The notes below the pieces were generated by a model. The model was not told the DNA's origin, ran no database searches, and was given only the letters and a program-made list of their open reading frames with translations. Both the position numbers and the translations under genes were made by a program. From an uncultured Methylophilaceae bacterium (GTDB lineage Bacteria > Pseudomonadota > Gammaproteobacteria > Burkholderiales > Methylophilaceae), in contig CAINIH010000080.1 in the NCBI GenBank assembly GCA_903849185.1, positions 1 to 32,995 of the forward strand: DNA of 32,995 nt. The letters run 5' to 3'. How positions within the stretch are numbered: position 1 is the first letter of the stretch; every line of letters starts with the position of its first letter. Below, piece after piece: positions 1 through 7,746 of this stretch.

Positions 1-305
1 AAAATAATAGCAATTTTATTTGGCTGAGTGCCTAGATGTTTATCAAGACAGTTATAAGAAACATTTAATTCGCCATCTTCAAACCATTTGTAAAAAGGCG
101 CATTAGAATCATTGAGTGTTTTAGTGAAGGGTTTTTTCCAGATAATTAATTCGCGAGCGAGATCAGCCCAGAACTTCTCGTAATTATCGTTTGCAGCGGC
201 ACATAATTTTTCGTAAGCAGCCATGCCAGATACATTGGCATTTTCTACAAACGCTTGATCCGGATGAAATGTTCTGTGTTCGCTTAAGACTGACTCGATA
301 CCCAT
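1..305 (-). CDS. acs: Acetyl-CoA synthetase, N-terminal part (cut by window edge)
   Basis: The minus strand reads from an ATG at 305 down through base 1 without a stop, about 101 residues. The protein contains the N-terminal pattern of AMP-forming acetyl-CoA synthetases: a helix region ending in [20 protein letters not shown], then [20 protein letters not shown] and a start of the adenylate-forming core (NKIAII). The enzyme activates acetate to acetyl-CoA with ATP in the cytoplasm. The start is the first ATG after an in-frame stop just upstream; no strong ribosome binding site is visible. It is divergent from a two-component system, which may regulate it (inference). A propionyl-CoA synthetase or other short-chain acyl-CoA synthetase cannot be fully excluded from the N-terminus alone, but the W-x-D-LARELI and KWF-DG-LN motifs favour Acs. 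Catalytic motifs lie outside the window. Confidence 0.85.
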   Translation of the reverse strand, partial: MGIESVLSEHRTFHPDQAFVENANVSGMAAYEKLCAAANDNYEKFWADLARELIIWKKPFTKTLNDSNAPFYKWFEDGELNVSYNCLDKHLGTQPNKIAII

Positions 306-364
306 ATACTTTAATTTAAATCCAACTTAAAAAACTAAACCTAATTATTAGTAGTAATTTATTT

Positions 365-392
365 TATGTAAAGCAAAAAAATTGTACTTCAA
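365..392 (-). promoter_or_regulatory. Possible sigma70 promoter for acs
   Basis: On the minus strand TTGAAG (bases 392-387) and TACATA (370-365) are separated by 16 bases. This would start a transcript roughly 50 bases before the acs ATG. The call rests on box match and position only; the whole gap is AT-rich, so chance matches are likely. Confidence 0.35.
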
Positions 393-412
393 TAATTTTC
401 ATTATTTAACGC

Positions 413-442
413 TTGTGACTAAAGCTTTATCTGTGGTAAAAG
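413..442 (+). promoter_or_regulatory. Possible promoter for the histidine kinase operon
   Basis: TTGTGA (413-418) and TAAAAG (437-442) lie 18 bases apart, and TGG sits just before the -10, giving an extended -10 look. The kinase ATG is about 33 bases downstream. The boxes are imperfect. Confidence 0.28.
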
Positions 443-474
443 TCTTTCATCATAATGATTAATGCCAATACATC

Positions 475-2184
475 ATGAATTTAAGAGTCAGATTAAATCT
501 TTTGATTACATTGATTTTGTTGATCTTTTTCGTTTCAATGGGTTACACCATTATGAAAGGGTCAAAAGAATCTATTCAAGAAGGTGTAGAGTCGGCTAAT
601 CGCGTGACTATGCAATTATTGGATACAGTCATCATAAGTTCTGCCCAAAATCCTGAATGGGGATATACCCATGAAGTATTAAAAAGATTTTTAGAGGAAT
701 TGGGCCATGTAAGAAGTAGTGATATTTACTTATATACCCTTCAAGGCGAACTTCTCTATCGTTCACCACCTTCTAAATATCGTTCAGATGATTCACCACC
801 TCCTAAATGGTTTGAGAATTCCTTAACACCCAAAGAGCAAATTGACACGAGAGCCATAAGATTTGGGAAGCTTATTGTAAAGACAAATCCAACAGGCGCT
901 ATAAGAGAGTCATGGTCCAAAATGCATCATTTCTTTTGGATCGCTTTTGTATTTTTTGTATTTTTAAATATCTTAGTTTACTGGATGCTTGGTTTTTGGT
1001 TGCGTCCATTAAAACCTATGGTAGATGCAATTAACAAAATGGGTGAGGGTGATTTTTCAGCAAGACTTCCTAATTTTAATTTGCCTGAATTTGCAGCTAT
1101 TGCGACAAATTTTAATCGTATGGGTAATTCCCTTCAATCTAACATTCGAGAAAACCAAAGACTCGCTTTAATTGCACAACAAACCGCAGATGCGATTGTG
1201 ATTCATGATCTTCAATCTAAAATTTCTTTCTGCAATGCTTCTGCTGAAAAAATCTTTGGCTATACATCAAAAGAAATATTAGGAAAATCAGCTTATGTAC
1301 TTACAGCGAAAGCGCAAGAAAGTGAATTAAGAAAAAACTTTCAATTAATTCATAAGGGTAAAAATATTCATAATATAGAAACTCAAAGAATTAAGAAAAA
1401 TGGCGAAATAGTCGATGTTGCCATTTCATCTTCACCTCTTGTGGACCCTATTACTCATGAGATTATTGGTGACATTTGTAGTATGAGAGATATAAGTGAA
1501 AAGAAAATTGCAGAAGAATCGAAATTAAAACTTGAAGAAAATAGAAAATTCACTCAACTCATTCAAAGTCATATTGAAGATGAGAGAAGAAGTCTAGCAA
1601 GAGAGCTTCATGATGAACTAGGGCAGTATGTTTCTGCTATTAAAATATTTGCATCTAATATATCGAATAAAGCTAAAAAATTATCACCCGAAATAGAAAA
1701 AAATGCTGACTCTGTGATCTCTGCAGCAAATCAGATATATGACGGCATGCACAGCATTATTAAGCAATTAAGACCAAGCTCGCTTGATAACTTAGGGTTG
1801 GCTGAAACTCTAAAAGATACCGTGAACACCTGGCAAAAACAATATCAAGATTTAGAAATTCATTTGTCGATTAAAGGCGATCTTAGCCATTTAAACGAAA
1901 CTTTAAATATAAATATTTATCGAATTATTCAAGAAGCAATGAATAATGTATTGAAACATTCAAAAGCTAAAGCTATTAAAATTAATTTAGTATTAAATAA
2001 AAAAGGACTTTTGGAATTAAACTTTAGTGATGATGGGCAAGGCATGGATCTTAAAAAAGTAGATCAAACAAAAAATTTTGGTATTTTAGGTATGCAAGAG
2101 CGCATTCAATCTCTAAATGGTTCGTTTGAGTTAATTTCTAAAAAGAATCAAGGCACACAGATTTTAATATCTGTGCCCACTTAA
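475..2184 (+). CDS. Membrane-bound PAS sensor histidine kinase (NarL-partner, HisKA_3 type)
   Basis: This 569-residue kinase is built for sensing across the inner membrane. In order it has transmembrane helix 1 (about 7-27), a periplasmic domain of about 120 residues with no recognised fold, transmembrane helix 2 (about 152-174), HAMP (175-227), PAS (about 229-345), then a HisKA_3 dimerisation domain whose H-box is ARELHDELGQ with phospho-acceptor His379. The HATPase domain shows an N box (EAMNNVLKH, 487-495), DDGQGMD (519-525) and GILGMQER (536-543). The H-box type is the one that pairs with LuxR-family regulators, and exactly such a gene follows 13 bases later. The start has no clear Shine-Dalgarno sequence but opens directly into the first hydrophobic helix. 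The signal sensed is unknown; the divergent acs gene is a candidate target. Confidence 0.9.
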   Translation: MNLRVRLNLLITLILLIFFVSMGYTIMKGSKESIQEGVESANRVTMQLLDTVIISSAQNPEWGYTHEVLKRFLEELGHVRSSDIYLYTLQGELLYRSPPSKYRSDDSPPPKWFENSLTPKEQIDTRAIRFGKLIVKTNPTGAIRESWSKMHHFFWIAFVFFVFLNILVYWMLGFWLRPLKPMVDAINKMGEGDFSARLPNFNLPEFAAIATNFNRMGNSLQSNIRENQRLALIAQQTADAIVIHDLQSKISFCNASAEKIFGYTSKEILGKSAYVLTAKAQESELRKNFQLIHKGKNIHNIETQRIKKNGEIVDVAISSSPLVDPITHEIIGDICSMRDISEKKIAEESKLKLEENRKFTQLIQSHIEDERRSLARELHDELGQYVSAIKIFASNISNKAKKLSPEIEKNADSVISAANQIYDGMHSIIKQLRPSSLDNLGLAETLKDTVNTWQKQYQDLEIHLSIKGDLSHLNETLNINIYRIIQEAMNNVLKHSKAKAIKINLVLNKKGLLELNFSDDGQGMDLKKVDQTKNFGILGMQERIQSLNGSFELISKKNQGTQILISVPT

Positions 2185-2197
2185 AAAAGGATATAGA

Positions 2198-2836
2198 TTG
2201 AGTCAAATTAAAATATTGCTTGTTGATGATCATGCTGTAGTTCGCATGGGTTTCAAGATGCTTATTGAAGCTGAGGCAGATATTAAAGTTATCGGTGAAG
2301 CCGAAAGTGGAGAAGTAGCAGTTAAACTTTTTCAAGAACTGAAGCCCGATATTATTGTGATGGATATTACGATGCCTGGTATAGGCGGCCTTGAAGCCAT
2401 TGATCGAATTATGGCGAAAGATAAAAATACCAAGATTCTTGTTTTATCAGCACATGAAGATTCGGTGCATCCTAAACGTGTTCTTAATGCAGGTGCGATG
2501 GGCTATTTAACAAAAAGAAGTGCGGCAGAAGAGTTAATTAAAGCAATCAAATCTATACATCAAGGAAAACGTTATCTAGAGCCCAATATTGCTCAACAAA
2601 TGGCGATTACACAGTTATCTGGTGAAACAAATCCTGTAGAGATTCTTTCAGATCGAGAGTTTGAAGTTTTTATGGCTTTAGCTAAAGGTAAAAGTACGAA
2701 TGATATCGCAGATACTTTATGTTTAAGTCCTCGAACAGTAGGCACTCATTTATATAATATTAAGCAGAAATTAAATGCCAATAATTCTGCAGAGATTGCT
2801 CTGATTGCTATTCGCTGCGGTTTAATTGACCCTTGA
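2198..2836 (+). CDS. NarL/FixJ-family response regulator with LuxR-type HTH
   Basis: This 212-residue protein has a receiver domain (1-~120) with acidic pocket D10-D11, phospho-acceptor D56 (VMDITMP), S84 and K106, and a C-terminal LuxR-type helix-turn-helix (about 149-208, with LSDREFEVF and SPRTVGTHLYNIKQKL). It is the cognate regulator of the kinase just upstream and should bind DNA as a phosphorylated dimer. The start is a TTG at 2198; AAAAGG at 2185-2190 lies seven bases before it, and MSQIKILLVDDH is the right N-terminus for the family, so a non-ATG start is well supported. Its last 15 bases overlap the convergent EamA gene. The target genes are not known. Confidence 0.93.
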   Translation: MSQIKILLVDDHAVVRMGFKMLIEAEADIKVIGEAESGEVAVKLFQELKPDIIVMDITMPGIGGLEAIDRIMAKDKNTKILVLSAHEDSVHPKRVLNAGAMGYLTKRSAAEELIKAIKSIHQGKRYLEPNIAQQMAITQLSGETNPVEILSDREFEVFMALAKGKSTNDIADTLCLSPRTVGTHLYNIKQKLNANNSAEIALIAIRCGLIDP

Positions 2837-3685
2837 TTTTAAGCTAATGTTTGACGCGATAGCGCCACTCGCAATAATAAGAATTGCGCCTAATACATCC
2901 TCCATTCGCATCGTCTCATTAAAATAAAGAAGACTGATGACACCTGAAAAAACAATCGTCAGATAAGACAACGCTCCAATCACGAGCGAATTCCCAAGCC
3001 TATACGCCCGTGTCATTGCAATTTGAGCAATAGTCGCTGATAAACCAAGTGGAATAAGTATCCAGACATCATCCCATATTAATCTTTGATAATCGGTAAA
3101 GCTAATCCACAATCCTGAACCTAATGTTGATACCAGTGTGAAATAAAAAACAGTTCGCCAATCAGGCTCATTAAGTTTGCTAAGTTGAATGACATGAATG
3201 TAAGCTAGAGCGGCACCAATGCCTGATATCAAACCTATTAAACCTGCAAACCAACTTTGCCATTCACCATGCGGATCAAGAATAAATAAAGTACCGATAA
3301 AGCCAGTGATAGTGCATAGCAAAATAGATTTTTTTATTTTTTGATGTGAAGTGAGAGGTAGGAAAAATCCAAGAAATATCGGCGAGGTGTAATTGAGTGT
3401 CATCGCAGAACCTAAATTGAGGTGTGCGATAGCATAAAAAAAGAAAGCTAAAGATAAAAAGCCTACAACACCGCGGTCAATTTGTTTTCTCAGGTGAGGC
3501 GTTTTTATTTCTTTTTGACTTATCACAATGTAGATTAAAAGAAATAATAAACTTATAAATGATCGGTAGAAAACAAGCTCTAAACTTGAAAAGTGAGTAG
3601 CACCTAGCTTTACAAATGAACCCATGAGTGAAAAAAAGAAGGTCGCTACGATAATCCATAGCATGCCTTTTTTCTGATTCGTCAT
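2822..3685 (-). CDS. EamA/DMT-family transporter
   Basis: This is a very hydrophobic protein of 287 residues with about ten predicted transmembrane helices in two EamA repeats, the layout of drug/metabolite transporters such as RhaT, RarD and YddG relatives. It sits in the inner membrane and probably exports or imports a small metabolite; the substrate cannot be read. I chose the ATG at 3685 because it overlaps the stop of the upstream Rieske gene as ATGA, a sign of translational coupling, and gives the family-like start MTNQKKGML. An ATG ten codons upstream (3715) would add MVPNRNVCAS and run back into the Rieske gene. The 3' end overlaps the convergent response regulator by 15 bases. Confidence 0.85.
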   Translation of the reverse strand: MTNQKKGMLWIIVATFFFSLMGSFVKLGATHFSSLELVFYRSFISLLFLLIYIVISQKEIKTPHLRKQIDRGVVGFLSLAFFFYAIAHLNLGSAMTLNYTSPIFLGFFLPLTSHQKIKKSILLCTITGFIGTLFILDPHGEWQSWFAGLIGLISGIGAALAYIHVIQLSKLNEPDWRTVFYFTLVSTLGSGLWISFTDYQRLIWDDVWILIPLGLSATIAQIAMTRAYRLGNSLVIGALSYLTIVFSGVISLLYFNETMRMEDVLGAILIIASGAIASNISLKSRVN

Positions 3686-4800
3686 AGATGCGCAGACATT
3701 TCTGTTTGGTACCATTGATGAAAATGCTTTAACCCATCTTCCAATGGTTCGTGATATGGACCCATATCTTCTTGTTTGTTCTTAAAGAGTAGACGTCTTC
3801 CTTCGTGCATTTTTTCACAAATGATTTTGTCTTCAAGAGCTGTTTCGTTGTAAGCGGCTTGTTGCGCGGCAATATAGTCTTGATCAAAAAGAATCGTTTC
3901 TTCTGGGTAATAAAATTCAATAATATTTCTGCAATGATCTGCATCATCGGGAATGAGATGAGAAACGACAATCACATTGGGATACCATTCGATCATAAAG
4001 AAAGGGTAAATTGTGAGCCAAATTGCCCCAAATGGTGGTTTTGAGTCGCCACTTTGTTCGTTAATCTTGGATTTCCAATGATCATAGATTGGAGAGCTCT
4101 GTGAATGATCTTTTTCCCTAAAAGGTACTTTTTGAATAGATGAAAATGATTTAAATTCCCAAGTTAAATCATCACAGTTCACGATATTGTTAAGACCGGG
4201 ATGAAACGCCCATACATGATAATCTTCAAGATAAACTTCAATGAATGTTTTCCAATTAAAATTGTAATGATCAATTTTGATGGTATGTAATTTGTAAGAT
4301 TCAAAATTTAACAATTGATTTAATTGTTTAAACTCCATCGCGTCCTTGATATTCTTCGACGGTTGCTTTTGTGTTTGTTTAAAAATGAGATCGTGGATTT
4401 CCTCCACCGGAAATGATTCTAAATTTAGACATGGATTTTCTTTAAAGTAAGGCGCGCCTTCCAATTTTCCATCAAGACTATATGTCCAACGATGAAGCGG
4501 GCAGACGATATGTGACGTTGAACCTTTGTTTTCAAGCATAAGTGCTTGCCTATGACGGCAAATATTACTTAATACATTAATTTTTGCATGATTATTTACA
4601 AGAACTGCGGATTGATTAAGCGCATCCAAAACTTGGTAATTACCGTGTTCTGGCGCCATTAAGCGGTGACCTAAATATTTTGGATATTTATCGAAAATCG
4701 CCTTTTTTTCTACCTCGAAAATATGCGGATCGATATAGCTATGGACAGGTAGCTGACTAAAAATCTTAGCTTGGGAATCAACCGATTTGAGTGTCAACAT
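3682..4800 (-). CDS. Rieske non-heme iron oxygenase, alpha-subunit-like
   Basis: The 372-residue protein carries an N-terminal Rieske [2Fe-2S] domain with ligands C81-x-H83 and C100-x2-H103 (ICRHR and CPLHRW). The C-terminal catalytic domain shows NWK (182-184) and EDYHVWAFHP with likely iron ligands H195 and H200; an acidic third ligand is probably in LEDK near residue 324. Such enzymes hydroxylate or demethylate small organic substrates using electrons from a separate reductase. No reductase or ferredoxin gene is next to it. It resembles the choline/carnitine and ring-hydroxylating oxygenase superfamily, but the substrate is not recognisable. It is first in a two-gene minus-strand operon with the EamA transporter. 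Start ATG at 4800; no strong ribosome binding site. Confidence 0.85.
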   Translation of the reverse strand: MLTLKSVDSQAKIFSQLPVHSYIDPHIFEVEKKAIFDKYPKYLGHRLMAPEHGNYQVLDALNQSAVLVNNHAKINVLSNICRHRQALMLENKGSTSHIVCPLHRWTYSLDGKLEGAPYFKENPCLNLESFPVEEIHDLIFKQTQKQPSKNIKDAMEFKQLNQLLNFESYKLHTIKIDHYNFNWKTFIEVYLEDYHVWAFHPGLNNIVNCDDLTWEFKSFSSIQKVPFREKDHSQSSPIYDHWKSKINEQSGDSKPPFGAIWLTIYPFFMIEWYPNVIVVSHLIPDDADHCRNIIEFYYPEETILFDQDYIAAQQAAYNETALEDKIICEKMHEGRRLLFKNKQEDMGPYHEPLEDGLKHFHQWYQTEMSAHL

Positions 4801-4841
4801 ACGTGATTATTAACTATTGGGAAATGTTTTTTAAAATCTAG

Positions 4842-4853
4842 GGCAATTTTGCC
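4842..4853. promoter_or_regulatory. Short inverted repeat in the Rieske / small-protein intergenic region
   Basis: GGCAA-TT-TTGCC is a perfect 5-bp-arm inverted repeat about 45 bases upstream of the Rieske start. Its position in a divergent control region would suit an operator, but the arms are short and only one copy is seen. Confidence 0.2.
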
Positions 4854-4918
4854 TTAAATCAGTTTTTTTGCAAACTTAATTTACCTTTTAAGCCCGCTAT
4901 CTTGCTTAAATCGGCTAT

Positions 4919-4947
4919 TTGAGCTACTCTCAATCTTTGAATATTTA
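4919..4947 (+). promoter_or_regulatory. Sigma70-type promoter for the small membrane protein operon
   Basis: TTGAGC (4919-4924) and TATTTA (4942-4947) are spaced by 17 bases. A transcript would start near 4954, leaving a leader of about 20 bases that contains AGGAG (4961-4965). The spacing and closeness to a well-formed translation start support it. Confidence 0.5.
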
Positions 4948-4972
4948 TGCATTTTTTTAGAGGAGTTTTTAG

Positions 4973-5068
4973 ATGAAAAATCCACTTGATTCAATCTTGG
5001 GAACAATCATTTCAGGCTTAGTTCTAACTTTAGTACTTTACGTTTTTCTTAAAAACTTTATTTTGTAG
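4973..5068 (+). CDS. Small single-pass membrane protein (31 residues)
   Basis: The ATG at 4973 follows AGGAG (4961-4965) by seven bases, the best-formed translation start in this part of the window, and the frame closes at TAG 5066-5068. The peptide begins MKNPLDSILG, continues with one hydrophobic helix (TIISGLVLTLVLYVFL, roughly residues 11-26) and ends KNFIL. This is the profile of a small inner-membrane protein. Its stop codon merges into the ribosome binding site of the following PuuD-like gene (TAGGAG), so the two are surely co-translated from one mRNA. I do not recognise the family. It could be an accessory subunit of the neighbouring membrane protein or a leader peptide; the real hydrophobic helix and strong start argue for a true gene. 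Confidence 0.7.
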   Translation: MKNPLDSILGTIISGLVLTLVLYVFLKNFIL

Positions 5069-5079
5069 GAGTTTAAATA

Positions 5080-5571
5080 ATGGAATTTATACCTGGACTT
5101 GCTAGATGGCTTCATATTGTGGCTGGTATTACATGGATTGGTTTACTTTATTACTTTAACTTAGTGCAAATTCCTGCATTAAAAGATGCTGCTGCAGATG
5201 GTTCAGCAGGCGGTATTACAAAGCATGTCGCACCTCGCGCTTTATTATGGTTTAGATGGGCTGCTGTTGCGACTTGGCTTGCAGGCGCTGCAATCTTACA
5301 AGAAAATTTTATTAGCGCATTCACTTTACAAACTGGATATGAAGGCATTGGCATCGGTGCTTGGTTAGGCACAATTATGCTATTTAATGTCTGGGTTCTT
5401 ATTTGGCCAAATCAACAAAAGATTTTAGGCATGGTTCAGGCTTCGGACGATGAAAAAGCTAAAGCCCGCAGAGTCGCTTTCTTAGCTTCAAGAACAAATT
5501 TAATGCTTTCTCTCCCAATGCTTTTCTTTATGGCTAATGGATTGAGTCACCGCGCATTAATCGGTCTTTAA
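5080..5571 (+). CDS. Short PuuD-like (urate oxidase N-terminal domain) membrane protein
   Basis: This 163-residue integral membrane protein has about four helices (near 8-28, 52-72, 89-109 and 137-153). It resembles the membrane domain at the N-terminus of urate hydroxylase PuuD (DUF989/Urate_ox_N), including WLHIVAGITWIGLLYYFN with His12 and the downstream WPNQQKILG and SRTNLMLSLPML blocks. His12, His49 and His157 are possible heme ligands. Full PuuD is longer and ends in a cytochrome c domain that is absent here, and no purine breakdown genes are nearby, so urate oxidation is doubtful. A heme-binding electron-transfer role is a guess. GGAG at 5068-5071 precedes the ATG. It is second in an operon with the 31-residue protein. 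Confidence 0.75.
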   Translation: MEFIPGLARWLHIVAGITWIGLLYYFNLVQIPALKDAAADGSAGGITKHVAPRALLWFRWAAVATWLAGAAILQENFISAFTLQTGYEGIGIGAWLGTIMLFNVWVLIWPNQQKILGMVQASDDEKAKARRVAFLASRTNLMLSLPMLFFMANGLSHRALIGL

Positions 5572-5589
5572 TTTAATTTAAGCTGAAAT

Positions 5590-5613
5590 AAACGGAGGCT
5601 TAAGCCTCCGTTT
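5590..5613 (+). terminator. Palindromic intrinsic terminator after the PuuD-like gene
   Basis: The 24 bases form a perfect palindrome: AAACGGAGGCTT is directly followed by its reverse complement, and TTTGTGTTT trails it. The folded RNA would be a GC-rich hairpin of about 10 pairs with a tight loop. It sits 19 bases after the stop codon and just before argD, so it separates the two transcription units. Confidence 0.75.
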
Positions 5614-5637
5614 GTGTTTATAAGTACGGAAAATTGT

Positions 5638-6816
5638 ATGTCAAAAATGATGGATACCTATGCTAGACAACCCGTAACCTTTGAAAAAGGCGAAGGCGTT
5701 TGGCTATGGGCTAAAGATGGTAAAAAATATTTGGATGCGTTATCTGGAGTAGCCGTCAATGGGTTGGGCCATACACATCCAAAACTAATCAAAGCTATTA
5801 ATGAGCAAATATCACGATTGATTCACGTATCGAATGTATATCATATTGCTGAACAAGAAAAATTGGCTGAAAAGCTCACTTCCATTGCTCATATGGATAA
5901 TGTCTTTTTCTGTAATTCTGGTTGTGAGGCAAACGAAGCGGCTATCAAATTAGCAAGACTTTATGGGCATCAAAATGGCATTGATACGCCAGAAATTATC
6001 GTCATGGAAAAAGCTTTTCATGGCCGCACGATGGCAACATTATCTGCTACGGGTAATCGAAAAACACAAGCCGGTTTTGAGCCGCTTGTAGGTGGATTTA
6101 TTCGAGTTGCATTCGATGACTTGGAGGCTATTCAACAAATCGCATCAAGAAAAAATAATGTCGTAGCGATTCTTGTAGAGCCTATCCAAGGAGAGGGTGG
6201 TATTAATATTCCAAGCAATATTCAAAATTACCTCAAAGGCTTAAGAGAGATTTGTGATCAACATCATTGGCTTTTAATGTTAGATGAAGTGCAATCCGGC
6301 ATTGGCAGAACAGGAAAATGGTTTGCGCATCAACATACCGCTATTCAACCTGATGTCATGACCCTTGCGAAAGGCTTAGGCTCTGGTGTTCCGATCGGCG
6401 CTTGTTTAGCTAGAGGTAAGGCAAGTCAAGTATTTACTCCGGGCAAACATGGGTCGACTTTTGGCGGCAATCCACTAGCGACCGCAGCCGGTTATGCAAC
6501 ACTTAATATCATTGAAGAAGATAAGCTTTGCAGTCATGCATCAAAAATGGGTGCGTTGATTAATGAGGAATTTACAAAACACTTAAAAGATTGTCCTCAA
6601 GTTAAAGTGATTCGCAATTTGGGTCTCATGATAGGGATTGAGCTTGATCAGCCATGTGGAGATTTAACCAAATTAGCACTAGATGCTGGTCTTCTTATTA
6701 ATGTAACAGCAGATAAAGTTATTCGTCTTCTCCCGCCGCTTGTTATTAATGAGGCGGAAGCAAAAGAACTAGTCGAAAGATTATCTCAAGTGATTAAAAA
6801 TTTTTTAGCGAAGTAG
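5638..6816 (+). CDS. argD: Acetylornithine aminotransferase
   Basis: The enzyme transfers an amino group from glutamate to N-acetylglutamate semialdehyde in arginine synthesis, and in many bacteria also serves the succinyl-diaminopimelate step of lysine synthesis. The 392-residue protein is a class III PLP aminotransferase: NSGCEANEAAIK (93-104), LDEVQSGIGRTG (215-226) with PLP-contacting D216, and the Schiff-base lysine K245 in LAKGLGSG. ATG 5638 is chosen because MSKMMDTYARQPV matches the family start; a GTG at 5614 would add eight odd residues and lies against the terminator. It is followed six bases later by argF. Confidence 0.93.
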   Translation: MSKMMDTYARQPVTFEKGEGVWLWAKDGKKYLDALSGVAVNGLGHTHPKLIKAINEQISRLIHVSNVYHIAEQEKLAEKLTSIAHMDNVFFCNSGCEANEAAIKLARLYGHQNGIDTPEIIVMEKAFHGRTMATLSATGNRKTQAGFEPLVGGFIRVAFDDLEAIQQIASRKNNVVAILVEPIQGEGGINIPSNIQNYLKGLREICDQHHWLLMLDEVQSGIGRTGKWFAHQHTAIQPDVMTLAKGLGSGVPIGACLARGKASQVFTPGKHGSTFGGNPLATAAGYATLNIIEEDKLCSHASKMGALINEEFTKHLKDCPQVKVIRNLGLMIGIELDQPCGDLTKLALDAGLLINVTADKVIRLLPPLVINEAEAKELVERLSQVIKNFLAK

Positions 6817-6822
6817 CATTTT

Positions 6823-7746
6823 ATGAAAACAAAACATTTTTTAAGATTTAATGATCTCAAGCGAGATGAGTTTGAATATATTTTTGCGAGAGCAAGTTGG
6901 ATTAAAAAACAATTTAAAGAATACAAACAGTATTGGCCGCTTGTCGATAGAACTTTGGTAATGATCTTCGAGAAAGCAAGCACTCGAACAAGATTATCTT
7001 TTGAAGCGGGTATTCAGCAATTGGGTGGCTCCGCGATTTATTTAAATACAAGAGATTCACAATTAGGTAGAGGTGAGCCGGTGGAAGATGCGGGGCAAGT
7101 AATTTCACGTATGTGTGACCTTGTAATGATCCGAACATTTGAACAAGACATCATTGATCGTTTTGCACAAAACTCAAGAGTGCCTGTGATTAATGGATTA
7201 ACTAACGAATATCATCCATGTCAAATTCTGGCTGATATTTTTACTTACATTGAACACAAAGGTTCTATTCAGGGTAAAACGGTTGCCTGGATTGGCGACT
7301 CCAATAATGTATGTAATACATGGCTTCAAGCTGCTGAAGTTTTAGATTTCAATGTACATGTTTCAACACCGAAAGGTTATGAAGTTGAAGTTGAGCGTGC
7401 AGGCTTATATGGCGACAAACATTTTGAAGAATTTGAAGACCCTATGGACGCTGCAAAAGATGCTGATATTGTCACAACTGATGTATGGACAAGCATGGGT
7501 TTTGAATCTGAAAATGAAGAGCGTTTAAAAGACTTTGCAGATTGGCAGGTGGACCAAGAAATGATGTCAGTGGCATCATCAGATGCTTTGTTTATGCACT
7601 GCCTTCCAGCACACCGAGGCGAAGAAGTGACTGCTGAAGTAATTGACGGCCCTCAAAGTGTTGTATGGGATGAGGCTGAGAATCGTCTTCATGTTCAAAA
7701 GGCATTGATGGAATACCTATTATTAGGAAAAATGAAAAATGAGTGA
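6823..7746 (+). CDS. argF: Ornithine carbamoyltransferase
   Basis: It joins ornithine and carbamoyl phosphate to give citrulline, the sixth arginine step. Landmarks in the 307 residues are the carbamoyl-phosphate motif STRTR (53-57), HPCQ (131-134), [12 protein letters not shown] (156-167) and the ornithine-site HCLP (259-262) in [11 protein letters not shown]. Length is normal for the family. It overlaps argG by eight bases (7739-7746), so translation of the two is probably coupled. Confidence 0.96.
   Translation: MKTKHFLRFNDLKRDEFEYIFARASWIKKQFKEYKQYWPLVDRTLVMIFEKASTRTRLSFEAGIQQLGGSAIYLNTRDSQLGRGEPVEDAGQVISRMCDLVMIRTFEQDIIDRFAQNSRVPVINGLTNEYHPCQILADIFTYIEHKGSIQGKTVAWIGDSNNVCNTWLQAAEVLDFNVHVSTPKGYEVEVERAGLYGDKHFEEFEDPMDAAKDADIVTTDVWTSMGFESENEERLKDFADWQVDQEMMSVASSDALFMHCLPAHRGEEVTAEVIDGPQSVVWDEAENRLHVQKALMEYLLLGKMKNE

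Noticed and set aside
3686-3715. Longer EamA start at ATG 3715
   Set aside because: It adds ten polar residues not expected before the first helix; the ATGA overlap at 3685 gives a better start.
5614-5637. GTG start for argD at 5614
   Set aside because: It abuts the terminator palindrome and adds residues not found in ArgD; ATG 5638 gives the family start.
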